Below, piece after piece: positions 8,047 to 13,276 of a DNA stretch of 13,276 nt; within the stretch, counting starts at the first letter, position 1; each line of letters starts with the position of its first letter. The DNA is from CAYGWX01 sp964353855 [NCBI: uncultured bacterium] (GTDB taxonomy: Bacteria; Edwardsbacteria; CAYGWX01): the NCBI GenBank assembly GCA_964353855.1, contig CAYGWX010000069.1, positions 1 to 13,276 of the forward strand. The letters are read 5' to 3'. The translations under genes and the position numbers were made by a program. The notes under the pieces were generated by a model that had not been told where the DNA came from, searched no databases, and saw only the letters and a list, made by a program, of their open reading frames with translations.

Positions 8047-8801
8047 TCCGCCTCCCGGTCCCGGAAGATGCTCAGGGCCAGATAAGCCGGCACCATGGTC
8101 AGGGTGAAAACGACGAGCTTCGCTATGGGGTTCCGAATCAGGCCGCCCTCGACAAGGAAGACGAAGAAAACGGCCAGATAGGGCAGGCCGCTTTCGAATA
8201 ACAGGAGAGGCGTCTTCCGGACCGGAAGGTCGTCGTAGAGTTTCCCGCTGGAGGCCTCCAGGAGCAGGAAGTGCCACTTCCCCTCCAGGGTCCTGACCCG
8301 CTGAAGGTAGAAGGGGGCATAGATCAAGGCCAGTTCCTTTGCAGCCTCGAAGCCTTCCCCCTGAGAGGAGAGCCGGGATAAGGCGGAATCCGCGCTCACC
8401 GCGGCCTCCCGCAGCGGGGCGTCGTATTCCGCCCCGGGGCGGTACTCCATGAGCTCCCCCTCGGGCAGTCTGGTCCGGGAGAAGAGTGACACCTCCGGGT
8501 TCCCCGCCGGGGTGAAACGCACCTCCTCACTCTCCTTGTGCCTGGTCGTAACCCGCCAGAAGGGAAAGTAAAACAGTTCCGGCTCCGGTTTCTCCTTCAG
8601 GTCCCCGATCCTGGCCTGAGCCAGGCGGGTATCGAAGACCCTCGCCGCCATGGGATACGCCAGGAGGCGCTTCATCACGAACCGGCCGATGAACCCCTCT
8701 TTCTCATAGACCAGGGCTACCCCGCAGTAGGGGCACTTGACCAGGAGGTTTTGGGGCAGGACCTCAAGCGTCCCGCCGCATTGCTCGCACTGTAATGTCA
8801 T
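8043..8801 (-). CDS. Zinc-ribbon membrane protein, first gene of an uncharacterised operon
   Basis: A 252-residue protein of unknown function that opens with a zinc ribbon at its very N-terminus (C5, C8, C23, C26). It has two motif copies, LFYFPFWRV (about 76-84) and LIYAPFYLQRV (about 159-169). After the second comes WHFLLLEASSGKLYDD (176-191), matching the layout seen in the next gene's product, so the two are probably paralogues. Helices at about 197-219 and 226-245 give a C-terminal membrane hairpin, leaving the zinc ribbon and motif domain on one face, presumably cytoplasmic. An in-frame TAA lies two codons before the ATG, so the start cannot be further upstream. There is no clear ribosome site before it, unlike the two following genes. 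Its stop overlaps the next start. Confidence 0.87.
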   Translation of the reverse strand: MTLQCEQCGGTLEVLPQNLLVKCPYCGVALVYEKEGFIGRFVMKRLLAYPMAARVFDTRLAQARIGDLKEKPEPELFYFPFWRVTTRHKESEEVRFTPAGNPEVSLFSRTRLPEGELMEYRPGAEYDAPLREAAVSADSALSRLSSQGEGFEAAKELALIYAPFYLQRVRTLEGKWHFLLLEASSGKLYDDLPVRKTPLLLFESGLPYLAVFFVFLVEGGLIRNPIAKLVVFTLTMVPAYLALSIFRDREAE

Positions 8802-8855
8802 GGAAGATTAGGCGGTTTTTTGATTGTCGGTGGTCAGTTGTTAGTCAAGGACAAG

Positions 8856-8869
8856 AAACACATGTGTTT
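8856..8869. promoter_or_regulatory. Perfect 14-bp palindrome at the zinc-ribbon operon start
   Basis: AAACACATGTGTTT reads identically on both strands. It directly abuts the predicted -10 box and covers the expected transcription start, which is the position of a repressor operator. No regulator gene lies next to the operon, so the binding protein would be encoded elsewhere. Confidence 0.55.
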
Positions 8870-8899
8870 ATGCTATCACATCCGGCAGACAAAAATCAA
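8870..8899 (-). promoter_or_regulatory. Probable promoter of the zinc-ribbon operon
   Basis: Minus-strand TTGATT (8894-8899), an 18-bp spacer and TAGCAT (8870-8875) with a TGA extended -10 in front. The hexamers are only fair matches (5/6 to 4/6), partly offset by the TG extension. The predicted start near 8863 leaves a leader of about 60 bases without a Shine-Dalgarno motif. Confidence 0.5.
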
Positions 8900-9143
8900 C
8901 CGTCTCGTTTCATCAGAATACTACTCCTCCCTCCCGGCTAAGTTTCAGAAATCGGACAGAAAACGCCTTGCACCTGGACTATTTTCACCCCCCATCCCCC
9001 CTCATCCGGGAAAGTACACCCCCGGATAAATTGCCCTGGGGCAATTTCCGCTAAGAGGGTAAAGTCCGTTTCGAAAGCGCCCATTTCCGCAGGGACATCG
9101 GCTGGAGGGAGTTTGTCCGGTTTAAGACCAAATAAATTTCAAA
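8900..9143. other. Non-coding spacer between the zinc-ribbon and restriction-modification operons
   Basis: No supported gene lies between 8802 and 9195, apart from the regulatory elements listed separately. This stretch has no frame with a family signature or a ribosome site. It holds runs of C (8988-8993, 8996-9001 and 9019-9023), a TCCGGG/CCCGGA inverted repeat (9005-9010 with 9021-9026) and the palindrome at 9028-9047. It may be the junction of the more A+T-rich island. Confidence 0.6.
9028..9047. repeat. 9+9 bp inverted repeat with 2-bp centre
   Basis: AAATTGCCC (9028-9036) and GGGCAATTT (9039-9047) are exact reverse complements around a TG centre. As RNA it would fold as an 8-bp stem with a tetraloop. 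No U-tract or gene start is near enough to assign a terminator or operator role. Confidence 0.6.
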
Positions 9144-9164
9144 GGGCCGCCTAAAAGGCGGCCC
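9144..9164 (-). terminator. Intrinsic terminator of the restriction-modification operon
   Basis: Arms GGGCCGCC (9144-9151) and GGCGGCCC (9157-9164) pair perfectly over 8 bp, all G-C, with a 5-base loop. On the minus strand the stem is followed by a U-rich TTTGAAATTTATTT stretch. It lies 31 bp after the TPR gene stop, closing the four-gene unit. Confidence 0.8.
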
Positions 9165-9195
9165 CCCTTGATCTTTAGATACTTCCGGTTAGTTC

Positions 9196-10614
9196 TCAAT
9201 CCGGCAAAGCAAGACGTTGCTTAATCAACTCGATCCTATCCGGCCGCTTCTCCACTTTTAATGCTCTCTCCGATAATTCCCGTGATTCTTTCCTTCTGCC
9301 TTGCATATATAAAATGACCGCCAAATTCTCAAGTGGTTCTGCTAATTCCGGATTCAACCGGATCGCCTCCCGAATCTCCTTCTCAGCCTCTACATGTTTT
9401 CCTTGATCTTCAAGCAAAATACCGAGATTGCTGCGCACCTCGGCATAAGCAGGATTCAACAGTATCGTTTCACGGAATTCCCTCTCCGCTTCATCACGCT
9501 TCCCCCGTTCATAAAGTGCCAACCCAAGGTTATAATGAGATGGGCCATCGTTTGGATTCAGTCGTATCGCTTCACGTAACTCTTTCTCCGCTTCATCAAA
9601 CTTGCCCTCTAATCTAAGCGTATTCCCAAGGTTACTTCGCGCTGGTAAATATTTAGGATTCAACCGAATTACTTCCCGAAATTTCTTTTCCGCCTCCTCA
9701 TACTTCCCCTGCTCTTCGAGCACGGTTCCTAAGTTTAGGTGTCCTGAGACTTCGTTCGGTTCCTGTTGGATGACAATTTGATACTCTGTAATCGCTTTCT
9801 CAAAATACCCTTGTCTATCATATGTAAGACCAAGGTTTAAGTGAGCGAGAGCGTTAACGGGCTTCAACCGGATCGCCTCCATATACTCCCTCTCGGCTTC
9901 CTCTAACTTTTTCTGTACCCTAAGAACATTTGCAAGATTTAAGTGTGCGTTGGCATAATCTTGTTTTAACCTTATCGCCTCCCGAAATTCCTTCTCTGCT
10001 TCCGCATGCTTCCCTTGATCTACGAGTGCAGCCCCGAAATTATTGTGTGAGATGGGGGATTTAGGGTTTATTTTTAATCCTAATTGATATTCCTTCAACG
10101 CCCTTGTTGTGTCTGTTCGGTAATATATTACACCCTTCATATTATGAACTATGCCAGTTTCAACGAAGTATAATGAATAATCTAAAAATTCAATGCAGGG
10201 TTTAATCTCGTCCCCCTGTAGAGCTTCCCAAGCCAGGCCAAAGGAAAGCTTAGCTAACGCTTTGTCCGCCTCCTCTGCTTTACTGTGTTTTAATTCTTCC
10301 TTCAACTCGTTTTCTTCTTCGATCCACATTTTTTGCGCTTCGGGAGGATAACTACCCAACATGACGCTTAATTTGGTTGCTTTATTTAATTTTGCGGAGT
10401 TTCTTTCGGCGCTTGTTGCTTTGATGTAGGTAAATGTTGAAGTTAAAAAAGTACAAAGGGCACTTACAATCAGTAAGACTATTTTAGCCCGATTCAACTT
10501 GCTGCCTATGATTGCTATAAGTAATGTAACGACCGATATAATCCATCCCGCGGCCATTAAGATAGTATTTGTATTGGCTGCAGCCCATCCGCCAATCACT
10601 ATGAATATATTCAT
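9196..10614 (-). CDS. Membrane-anchored TPR-repeat protein, last gene of the restriction-modification operon
   Basis: A 472-residue protein with two N-terminal membrane helices (about 13-37 and 44-64), a charged helical linker (about 65-150) and about nine 34-residue tetratricopeptide repeats. The first, weaker repeat is at 154-186 and eight regular ones run from 187 to 458. Repeats carry the usual small and aromatic positions (NLG, Y or F) and a strong EAEKEFREAIRLNP-like second helix. TPR superhelices bind peptides or partner proteins; nothing here points to an enzyme. The ATG at 10614 overlaps the vsr stop as ATGA, so translation is probably coupled and expression follows the restriction-modification genes. 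TPR proteins are not standard members of such systems, so a defence-related role is inference. A chance cargo gene is the main alternative. Confidence 0.92.
   Translation of the reverse strand: MNIFIVIGGWAAANTNTILMAAGWIISVVTLLIAIIGSKLNRAKIVLLIVSALCTFLTSTFTYIKATSAERNSAKLNKATKLSVMLGSYPPEAQKMWIEEENELKEELKHSKAEEADKALAKLSFGLAWEALQGDEIKPCIEFLDYSLYFVETGIVHNMKGVIYYRTDTTRALKEYQLGLKINPKSPISHNNFGAALVDQGKHAEAEKEFREAIRLKQDYANAHLNLANVLRVQKKLEEAEREYMEAIRLKPVNALAHLNLGLTYDRQGYFEKAITEYQIVIQQEPNEVSGHLNLGTVLEEQGKYEEAEKKFREVIRLNPKYLPARSNLGNTLRLEGKFDEAEKELREAIRLNPNDGPSHYNLGLALYERGKRDEAEREFRETILLNPAYAEVRSNLGILLEDQGKHVEAEKEIREAIRLNPELAEPLENLAVILYMQGRRKESRELSERALKVEKRPDRIELIKQRLALPD
9241..10155 (-). repeat. Tandem TPR-encoding repeats, 102-bp period
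   Basis: About nine consecutive 34-codon units inside the TPR gene. Units 187-220, 289-322, 323-356, 357-390 and 391-424 (residues) are the most alike at protein level. In the DNA the segment encoding the GCTTC..TTCCTTTTC-like second-helix part recurs every 102 bases with substitutions, so these are diverged rather than identical repeats. Confidence 0.85.
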
Positions 10615-11054
10615 TTTCCCCTCTTTCCTCTATGATCCGGCCTGTTTTTTAATGCTCCCCTAATAGTTCGCAAACTTTTTTCGGAGTTTTGTTTTATTTC
10701 ATGCTCCCAAATACGTACAACCCTCCATCCCGTTTTCTTTAACGAGCGCGTAACTTTACGATCTCTATTTCGATTGGCGTTGATTTTCTTCGCCCAAAAC
10801 TTACGATTTGATGTTGGAATATTACGGCAAAGACGACAGCCGTGCCAAAAACAGCCGTCGACGAATACTGCGACGCGTTTTTTGTCAAAAACAAAATCGG
10901 GTTTCCCGATTTTGTCTGTCGCGTTAATACGCCAACCTGTTATGCCGTGTGATATTAACCTCGCCCTTAATTTCCATTCCGTGGATAGGTTCCCGCCTCC
11001 TCTGATGGCGGCCATAACGAGAGATCGTTTCTTTTTTGAAAAGACGTCTGCCAT
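10611..11054 (-). CDS. vsr: Vsr-type very short patch repair endonuclease
   Basis: Mismatch endonuclease that nicks DNA 5' to the T of T:G mismatches arising when 5-methylcytosine deaminates, starting very short patch repair. The 147-residue length fits the family (E. coli Vsr has 156). MADVFSK at the N-terminus parallels MADVHDK of E. coli Vsr and supports the start, although no ribosome site is seen. Family signatures are present: E26 (E. coli E25), catalytic D53 in a PDFVF motif (E. coli D51), and VDGCFWHGC at 65-73, whose Phe-Trp would wedge beside the mismatch. Asp 66 sits where E. coli Vsr has His 64, a change I recall in other homologues. FWAKK..N..RD and the TGWRVVRIWE strand follow. 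It lies 7 bp after the HNH gene and overlaps the TPR gene, and its substrate would come from the operon's methyltransferase. Confidence 0.95.
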   Translation of the reverse strand: MADVFSKKKRSLVMAAIRGGGNLSTEWKLRARLISHGITGWRINATDKIGKPDFVFDKKRVAVFVDGCFWHGCRLCRNIPTSNRKFWAKKINANRNRDRKVTRSLKKTGWRVVRIWEHEIKQNSEKSLRTIRGALKNRPDHRGKRGK

Positions 11055-11061
11055 CGGCGGG

Positions 11062-11610
11062 TTATTTTTGGGGCTCGAATCTCTTTTTCAAATCTTCATA
11101 GATTAAACGTTGTTCGTCGCGGGCCAATTTTCTAATATTTCTTAAAACGGTGAGGGTGTTTTGTTTCAGGGGTTTGATTAAATTACTCAGGCCTTCGTTG
11201 CAGTTGTGGCAAAGTGTTCTCAGGTTTTCTTCTGTCGTAGTCCCGTCAGGGTCGATGTGATGAACGTGGAGGGTGATCTTGCGGCTCGGCTTGAAGGGGT
11301 CGGGGTCGCCCGCGATGGCCCCGCACATGGAGCAGGTAAAGCCGTTACGATCAAGGATTTTTGCACGCAAGGTTTTATCTATTTTATGGCTAAAGCGCGG
11401 GACGCGTTTTAGGCTTACGAGGATATATTGATTGGGTTTAAGTTCCGGCCTATCTTTAAAAGATTGAATTTGCATGCCCTCGTCGTCTCTTAATTCCCTA
11501 ATACGTCTCGCGTATTCACTAATCTTTGCTACCCGTTGGATTTGTTTCGTGGTGACTATTTTACCAACGTTACCTTCTAAGAATTTTCTTATGGCGTCAC
11601 GCGCGCTCAT
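11062..11610 (-). CDS. HNH endonuclease, probable restriction enzyme of the system
   Basis: A 182-residue HNH nuclease. Residues 1-65 form a helix-turn-helix-like domain (TTKQIQRVAKISEYARRIRE at 20-39, then a short wing). The HNH core spans about 83-140, with metal-structuring pairs C93/C96 and C134/C137, the catalytic His pair at 117-118 in LHVHHIDPDG, and N129 in ENLRTLCHNC. A helical tail ends the protein. This architecture beside a C5 methyltransferase is typical of putative type II restriction enzymes. The start overlaps the methyltransferase stop by 14 bases and GGAGA lies about 9 bases before it, inside the methyltransferase end. The restriction role is inferred from context; a modification-dependent or nicking nuclease is the alternative. 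The recognition site cannot be read from sequence. Confidence 0.88.
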   Translation of the reverse strand: MSARDAIRKFLEGNVGKIVTTKQIQRVAKISEYARRIRELRDDEGMQIQSFKDRPELKPNQYILVSLKRVPRFSHKIDKTLRAKILDRNGFTCSMCGAIAGDPDPFKPSRKITLHVHHIDPDGTTTEENLRTLCHNCNEGLSNLIKPLKQNTLTVLRNIRKLARDEQRLIYEDLKKRFEPQK

Positions 11611-12724
11611 AGTATTCGCTCTCCGCTGTTTTAGGTAAGATCATTTTCTTTACGGCAATCGCTATGGCGTATGCCATCTTTACCGCCACGGCGTTTCCAA
11701 TTTGTTTGGCTATTTCGATTTTAGACCCTTTGAATTCGAATTCGTCGGGAAATCCCTGAATTCTGGCCGCTTCGCGGTGTGTTATCGGCCGATTGGCCTT
11801 TGGGTGGAGGTAACGCCCCTTCTCGGGTTTGAAGAATTCGGTTCGTATCGTAACGGAGGGCTCGTCCCAAAGGAGGCGGCCAAAAAGATCGGTTCCGCCC
11901 TTCGTTTTTCTCTTCCAACATTCGGGCATTAAGTCCCGGGGGAGATTCCATCTGTTCCCTCCCCGGGGGATGTGTTTGTACCGTTCAAGTGATTTCGGTG
12001 TTGGATTTCGTCCGATATGCAGCGAGTGGCCGGTCGGGTTTAAGGGGAGGTCTCCGATGGCTTGTCGGACCGTTACCCAATCACACGAATGATTATCACC
12101 GGATTTTCGTTTCTTGGGATTCGAATGGGTTTGCTGGGGAAAGGTCACTGGACCGACGCGCGAGCCGATGATGATGGTTCGCTTTCGCGTTTGAGGGGCT
12201 CCATAATCTGCGGCATTAAGAATGCGTCCCTCGACCTGGTAGCCCAAGTCGCGCGTATCCTTGATGAATTGTTGTCCTTCCGCGGAGTTAAGCATCGGGG
12301 GTACGTTTTCGAGCACAAAGATCAAAGGTTCCCCCTGTTTAACCGCGCGCACGTAATGGCGCCAGAGTTGGTTTCGCGCATCGTTCGGCAGATGCGCGCC
12401 CAGGTTGCTGAATCCCTGGCACGGTGGGCCGCCGATAATTACGTCTACAAACTGGAAATCTTTGACATCGTTTACGTCTCCGGTAAAACAGTGCGGTCCG
12501 AAATTTTCTTCGTAGGTTGCGGCAGCGTATTTGTCGATTTCGACGGCGTATACCGGGACGAATCCGGCTTGGACGAATCCGAGCGTGAAACCTCCCGCGC
12601 CCGCGAATAAATCCGTCAAGGTTAATACCCGTACTTTGTTGCCGTCCTTCTCGTGTTCCGGTGGGGCCGCCTTTCCTTCTTTGAGGTAGAAGGCCCGGTT
12701 CGTGATTTTGTAGATGGTCTTCAT
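11597..12724 (-). CDS. DNA (cytosine-5-)-methyltransferase
   Basis: Transfers a methyl group from S-adenosylmethionine to C5 of cytosine in a specific DNA site, protecting host DNA. The family motifs occur in order in the 375 residues. Motif I is DLFAGAGGFTLGF (38-50). Motif IV is GGPPCQGFS (98-106), with the nucleophile Cys 102. Motif VI is ENV (139-141), motif VIII QTRKR (178-182), motif IX REAARIQGFPD (317-327) and motif X QIGNAVAVKMA (341-351). The target-recognition region lies between motifs VIII and IX (about 190-310) and sets the site, which I cannot assign. A 30-residue N-terminal extension precedes motif I. The start at 12724 has AAGGA four bases upstream. As the first gene, it would be made before the nuclease, a safe order for establishment in a new host. 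Confidence 0.97.
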   Translation of the reverse strand: MKTIYKITNRAFYLKEGKAAPPEHEKDGNKVRVLTLTDLFAGAGGFTLGFVQAGFVPVYAVEIDKYAAATYEENFGPHCFTGDVNDVKDFQFVDVIIGGPPCQGFSNLGAHLPNDARNQLWRHYVRAVKQGEPLIFVLENVPPMLNSAEGQQFIKDTRDLGYQVEGRILNAADYGAPQTRKRTIIIGSRVGPVTFPQQTHSNPKKRKSGDNHSCDWVTVRQAIGDLPLNPTGHSLHIGRNPTPKSLERYKHIPRGGNRWNLPRDLMPECWKRKTKGGTDLFGRLLWDEPSVTIRTEFFKPEKGRYLHPKANRPITHREAARIQGFPDEFEFKGSKIEIAKQIGNAVAVKMAYAIAIAVKKMILPKTAESEYYERA

Positions 12725-12784
12725 TCGTTCCTTATATCACATTAATCTTAGCGCGGTCTTCTATTTTGCCTTTCTCTGACTTGT

Positions 12785-12813
12785 ATTTTACTCGAAAATC
12801 ACGAGAAAGTCAA
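12785..12813 (-). promoter_or_regulatory. Promoter of the restriction-modification operon
   Basis: Minus-strand -35 TTGACT (12808-12813) and -10 TAAAAT (12785-12790), each 5/6 to consensus, with an ideal 17-bp spacer. The spacer contains CTCG-N7-CGAG (12791-12805), a weak inverted repeat. The leader is about 55 bases. No controller (C-protein) gene is seen in the operon. Confidence 0.75.
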
Positions 12814-12864
12814 TAATAGCACCCCCCCTTCTTAATCTACCAAATCTCCTGCCGAATATGCCCT

Positions 12865-13276
12865 TTACACCACGATCTCCGCTTGCGCGTAATAGGACTT
12901 TCCCCCGTCTGGCCTTAAGACTCTTCCTTTCACGGCGACTCTCGTTCCGGCTGGGATTCCGGTGAGGACGTGGAGGCCGGTGGTGCCGTCGGCGTAGATG
13001 AGGTGGTTGAACTTTGACGGATACGCTTTGCGAGAGGCTTTGCCCTGGTTCAGCCAGAGGTCTATCAGGGTTCCGGCGGGCAGGGGCTCCCGGTTTTTTT
13101 CGTTTGATCTACCGTTTTCCGTCTTCCGCTTTTCTTTTAAAGGGGCGGGCGGGCGTGGACCCTTCCTTTCAGGGGAGGGAGAAAGGGAGGGGTTGCCTTT
13201 TTCCCTTAGGTTTCGTTTGAAGCTTTGAGGGCATTTGCCAAAAGCTGATGACCGATCTCTGCGTGTTTGGTCTTGT
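12865..13276 (-). CDS. Partial frame with a C-terminal beta-rich, possibly OB-like, domain (5' end beyond window)
   Basis: A minus-strand frame is open from the window edge to a TAA at 12865-12867 (136 codons) with no ATG, GTG or TTG inside it that would give a start. The last 70 residues look like a real domain: LPAGTLIDLWLNQGKASRKA, then a strand-rich end with HLIYADGTTGLHVL and AGTRVAVKGRVLRPDGGKSY, closing AQAEIVV. The strand pattern with GTRVAVKGRV recalls OB-fold proteins, but this is only resemblance. Upstream is a low-complexity Pro/Lys/Glu-rich stretch, either a linker or not coding. A second frame ending at 13206-13208 gives a plausible protein end (AEIGHQLLANALKASNET), so two genes or a frameshift near the A7 run (13094-13100) are possible. 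Function unknown. Confidence 0.4.
   Translation of the reverse strand, partial: QDQTRRDRSSAFGKCPQSFKRNLREKGNPSLSPSPERKGPRPPAPLKEKRKTENGRSNEKNREPLPAGTLIDLWLNQGKASRKAYPSKFNHLIYADGTTGLHVLTGIPAGTRVAVKGRVLRPDGGKSYYAQAEIVV

Noticed and set aside
6961-8277. Longer N-terminal version of the second zinc-ribbon gene starting at 8277
   Set aside because: The extra 77 residues lie inside the first zinc-ribbon gene in another frame and look like shadow translation. The ATGATG at 8046/8043 has a good GGAGG site and the zinc ribbon follows it directly.
8820-9029. Small plus-strand frame of 69 codons in the spacer
   Set aside because: It overlaps the predicted promoter and palindrome of the zinc-ribbon operon, has no ribosome site and ends in Pro-rich translation of C-runs.
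9144-9164. Hairpin considered as a plus-strand terminator
   Set aside because: No plus-strand gene lies upstream, and the U-rich tract follows the stem only in the minus direction.
9241-10155. Periodic 102-bp repeats considered as CRISPR or other repeat array
   Set aside because: The period is exactly 34 codons, the units are coding and diverged, and they match TPR consensus; there are no spacers.
12062-12610. Plus-strand 182-codon frame
   Set aside because: Antisense to the methyltransferase, whose catalytic motifs are intact on the minus strand; no recognisable domain.
12791-12805. CTCG-N7-CGAG in the promoter spacer as a controller-protein box
   Set aside because: The arms are only 4 bp, there is a single copy, and no controller gene is present in the operon.
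12998-13228. Plus-strand frames of 76 and 68 codons
   Set aside because: Low-complexity translation without a ribosome site. The minus-strand frame here has the more protein-like C-terminal domain.

Overview
The window reads as part of the chromosome of a Gram-negative bacterium. It carries an RND pump, a periplasmic adaptor and a TolC-type outer-membrane channel, and most of it is GC-rich. The genus cannot be named from the sequence; a Desulfobacterota-like or similar deep Gram-negative lineage is only a guess from the general look of the proteins. Every gene I can support lies on the minus strand, so transcription runs from high to low coordinates. The long plus-strand open frames are antisense shadows.

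Region 1 (1-6133) is a tripartite efflux operon. Its order is TetR-family repressor (5377-5997), TolC-like channel (4055-5380), membrane fusion protein (3105-4019) and RND transporter (3041 to beyond base 1). A near-consensus promoter (6104-6133) is followed directly by two TGAC-type palindromes, which fits autorepression by the TetR protein with induction by a pump substrate. The adaptor is unusually short and appears to have no alpha-helical hairpin.

Region 2 (6143-8899) is a three-gene operon of overlapping reading frames (8801-8043, 8046-6961, 6961-6200). Each protein starts with a four-cysteine zinc ribbon and then carries repeated short motifs of hydrophobic residues around Pro and an aromatic. 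The first two end in a pair of membrane helices and the third looks soluble. I do not recognise a characterised function. A promoter with a perfect 14-bp palindrome at the expected transcription start precedes the operon and an intrinsic terminator follows it. This is my best candidate for an undescribed system.

Region 3 (8900-9195) is non-coding. It holds the terminator of the next operon, a 9+9 bp palindrome and runs of C, but no gene that I can support.

Region 4 (9144-12813) is a compact restriction-modification operon that is visibly richer in A+T than the rest. Its order is a C5-cytosine DNA methyltransferase, an HNH endonuclease with an N-terminal helix-turn-helix-like domain, a Vsr-type mismatch endonuclease, and a membrane-anchored TPR protein whose start overlaps the vsr stop as ATGA. 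The methyltransferase would protect host sites, the HNH protein is the likely restriction enzyme, and Vsr would repair T:G mismatches left by deamination of 5-methylcytosine. The TPR protein is not a usual member of such operons. A good promoter and a strong terminator bracket the set, which suggests an acquired defence island.

Region 5 (12814-13276) holds the 3' end of another minus-strand frame that enters from beyond the window. Its last 70 residues or so look like a small beta-rich (possibly OB-like) domain.
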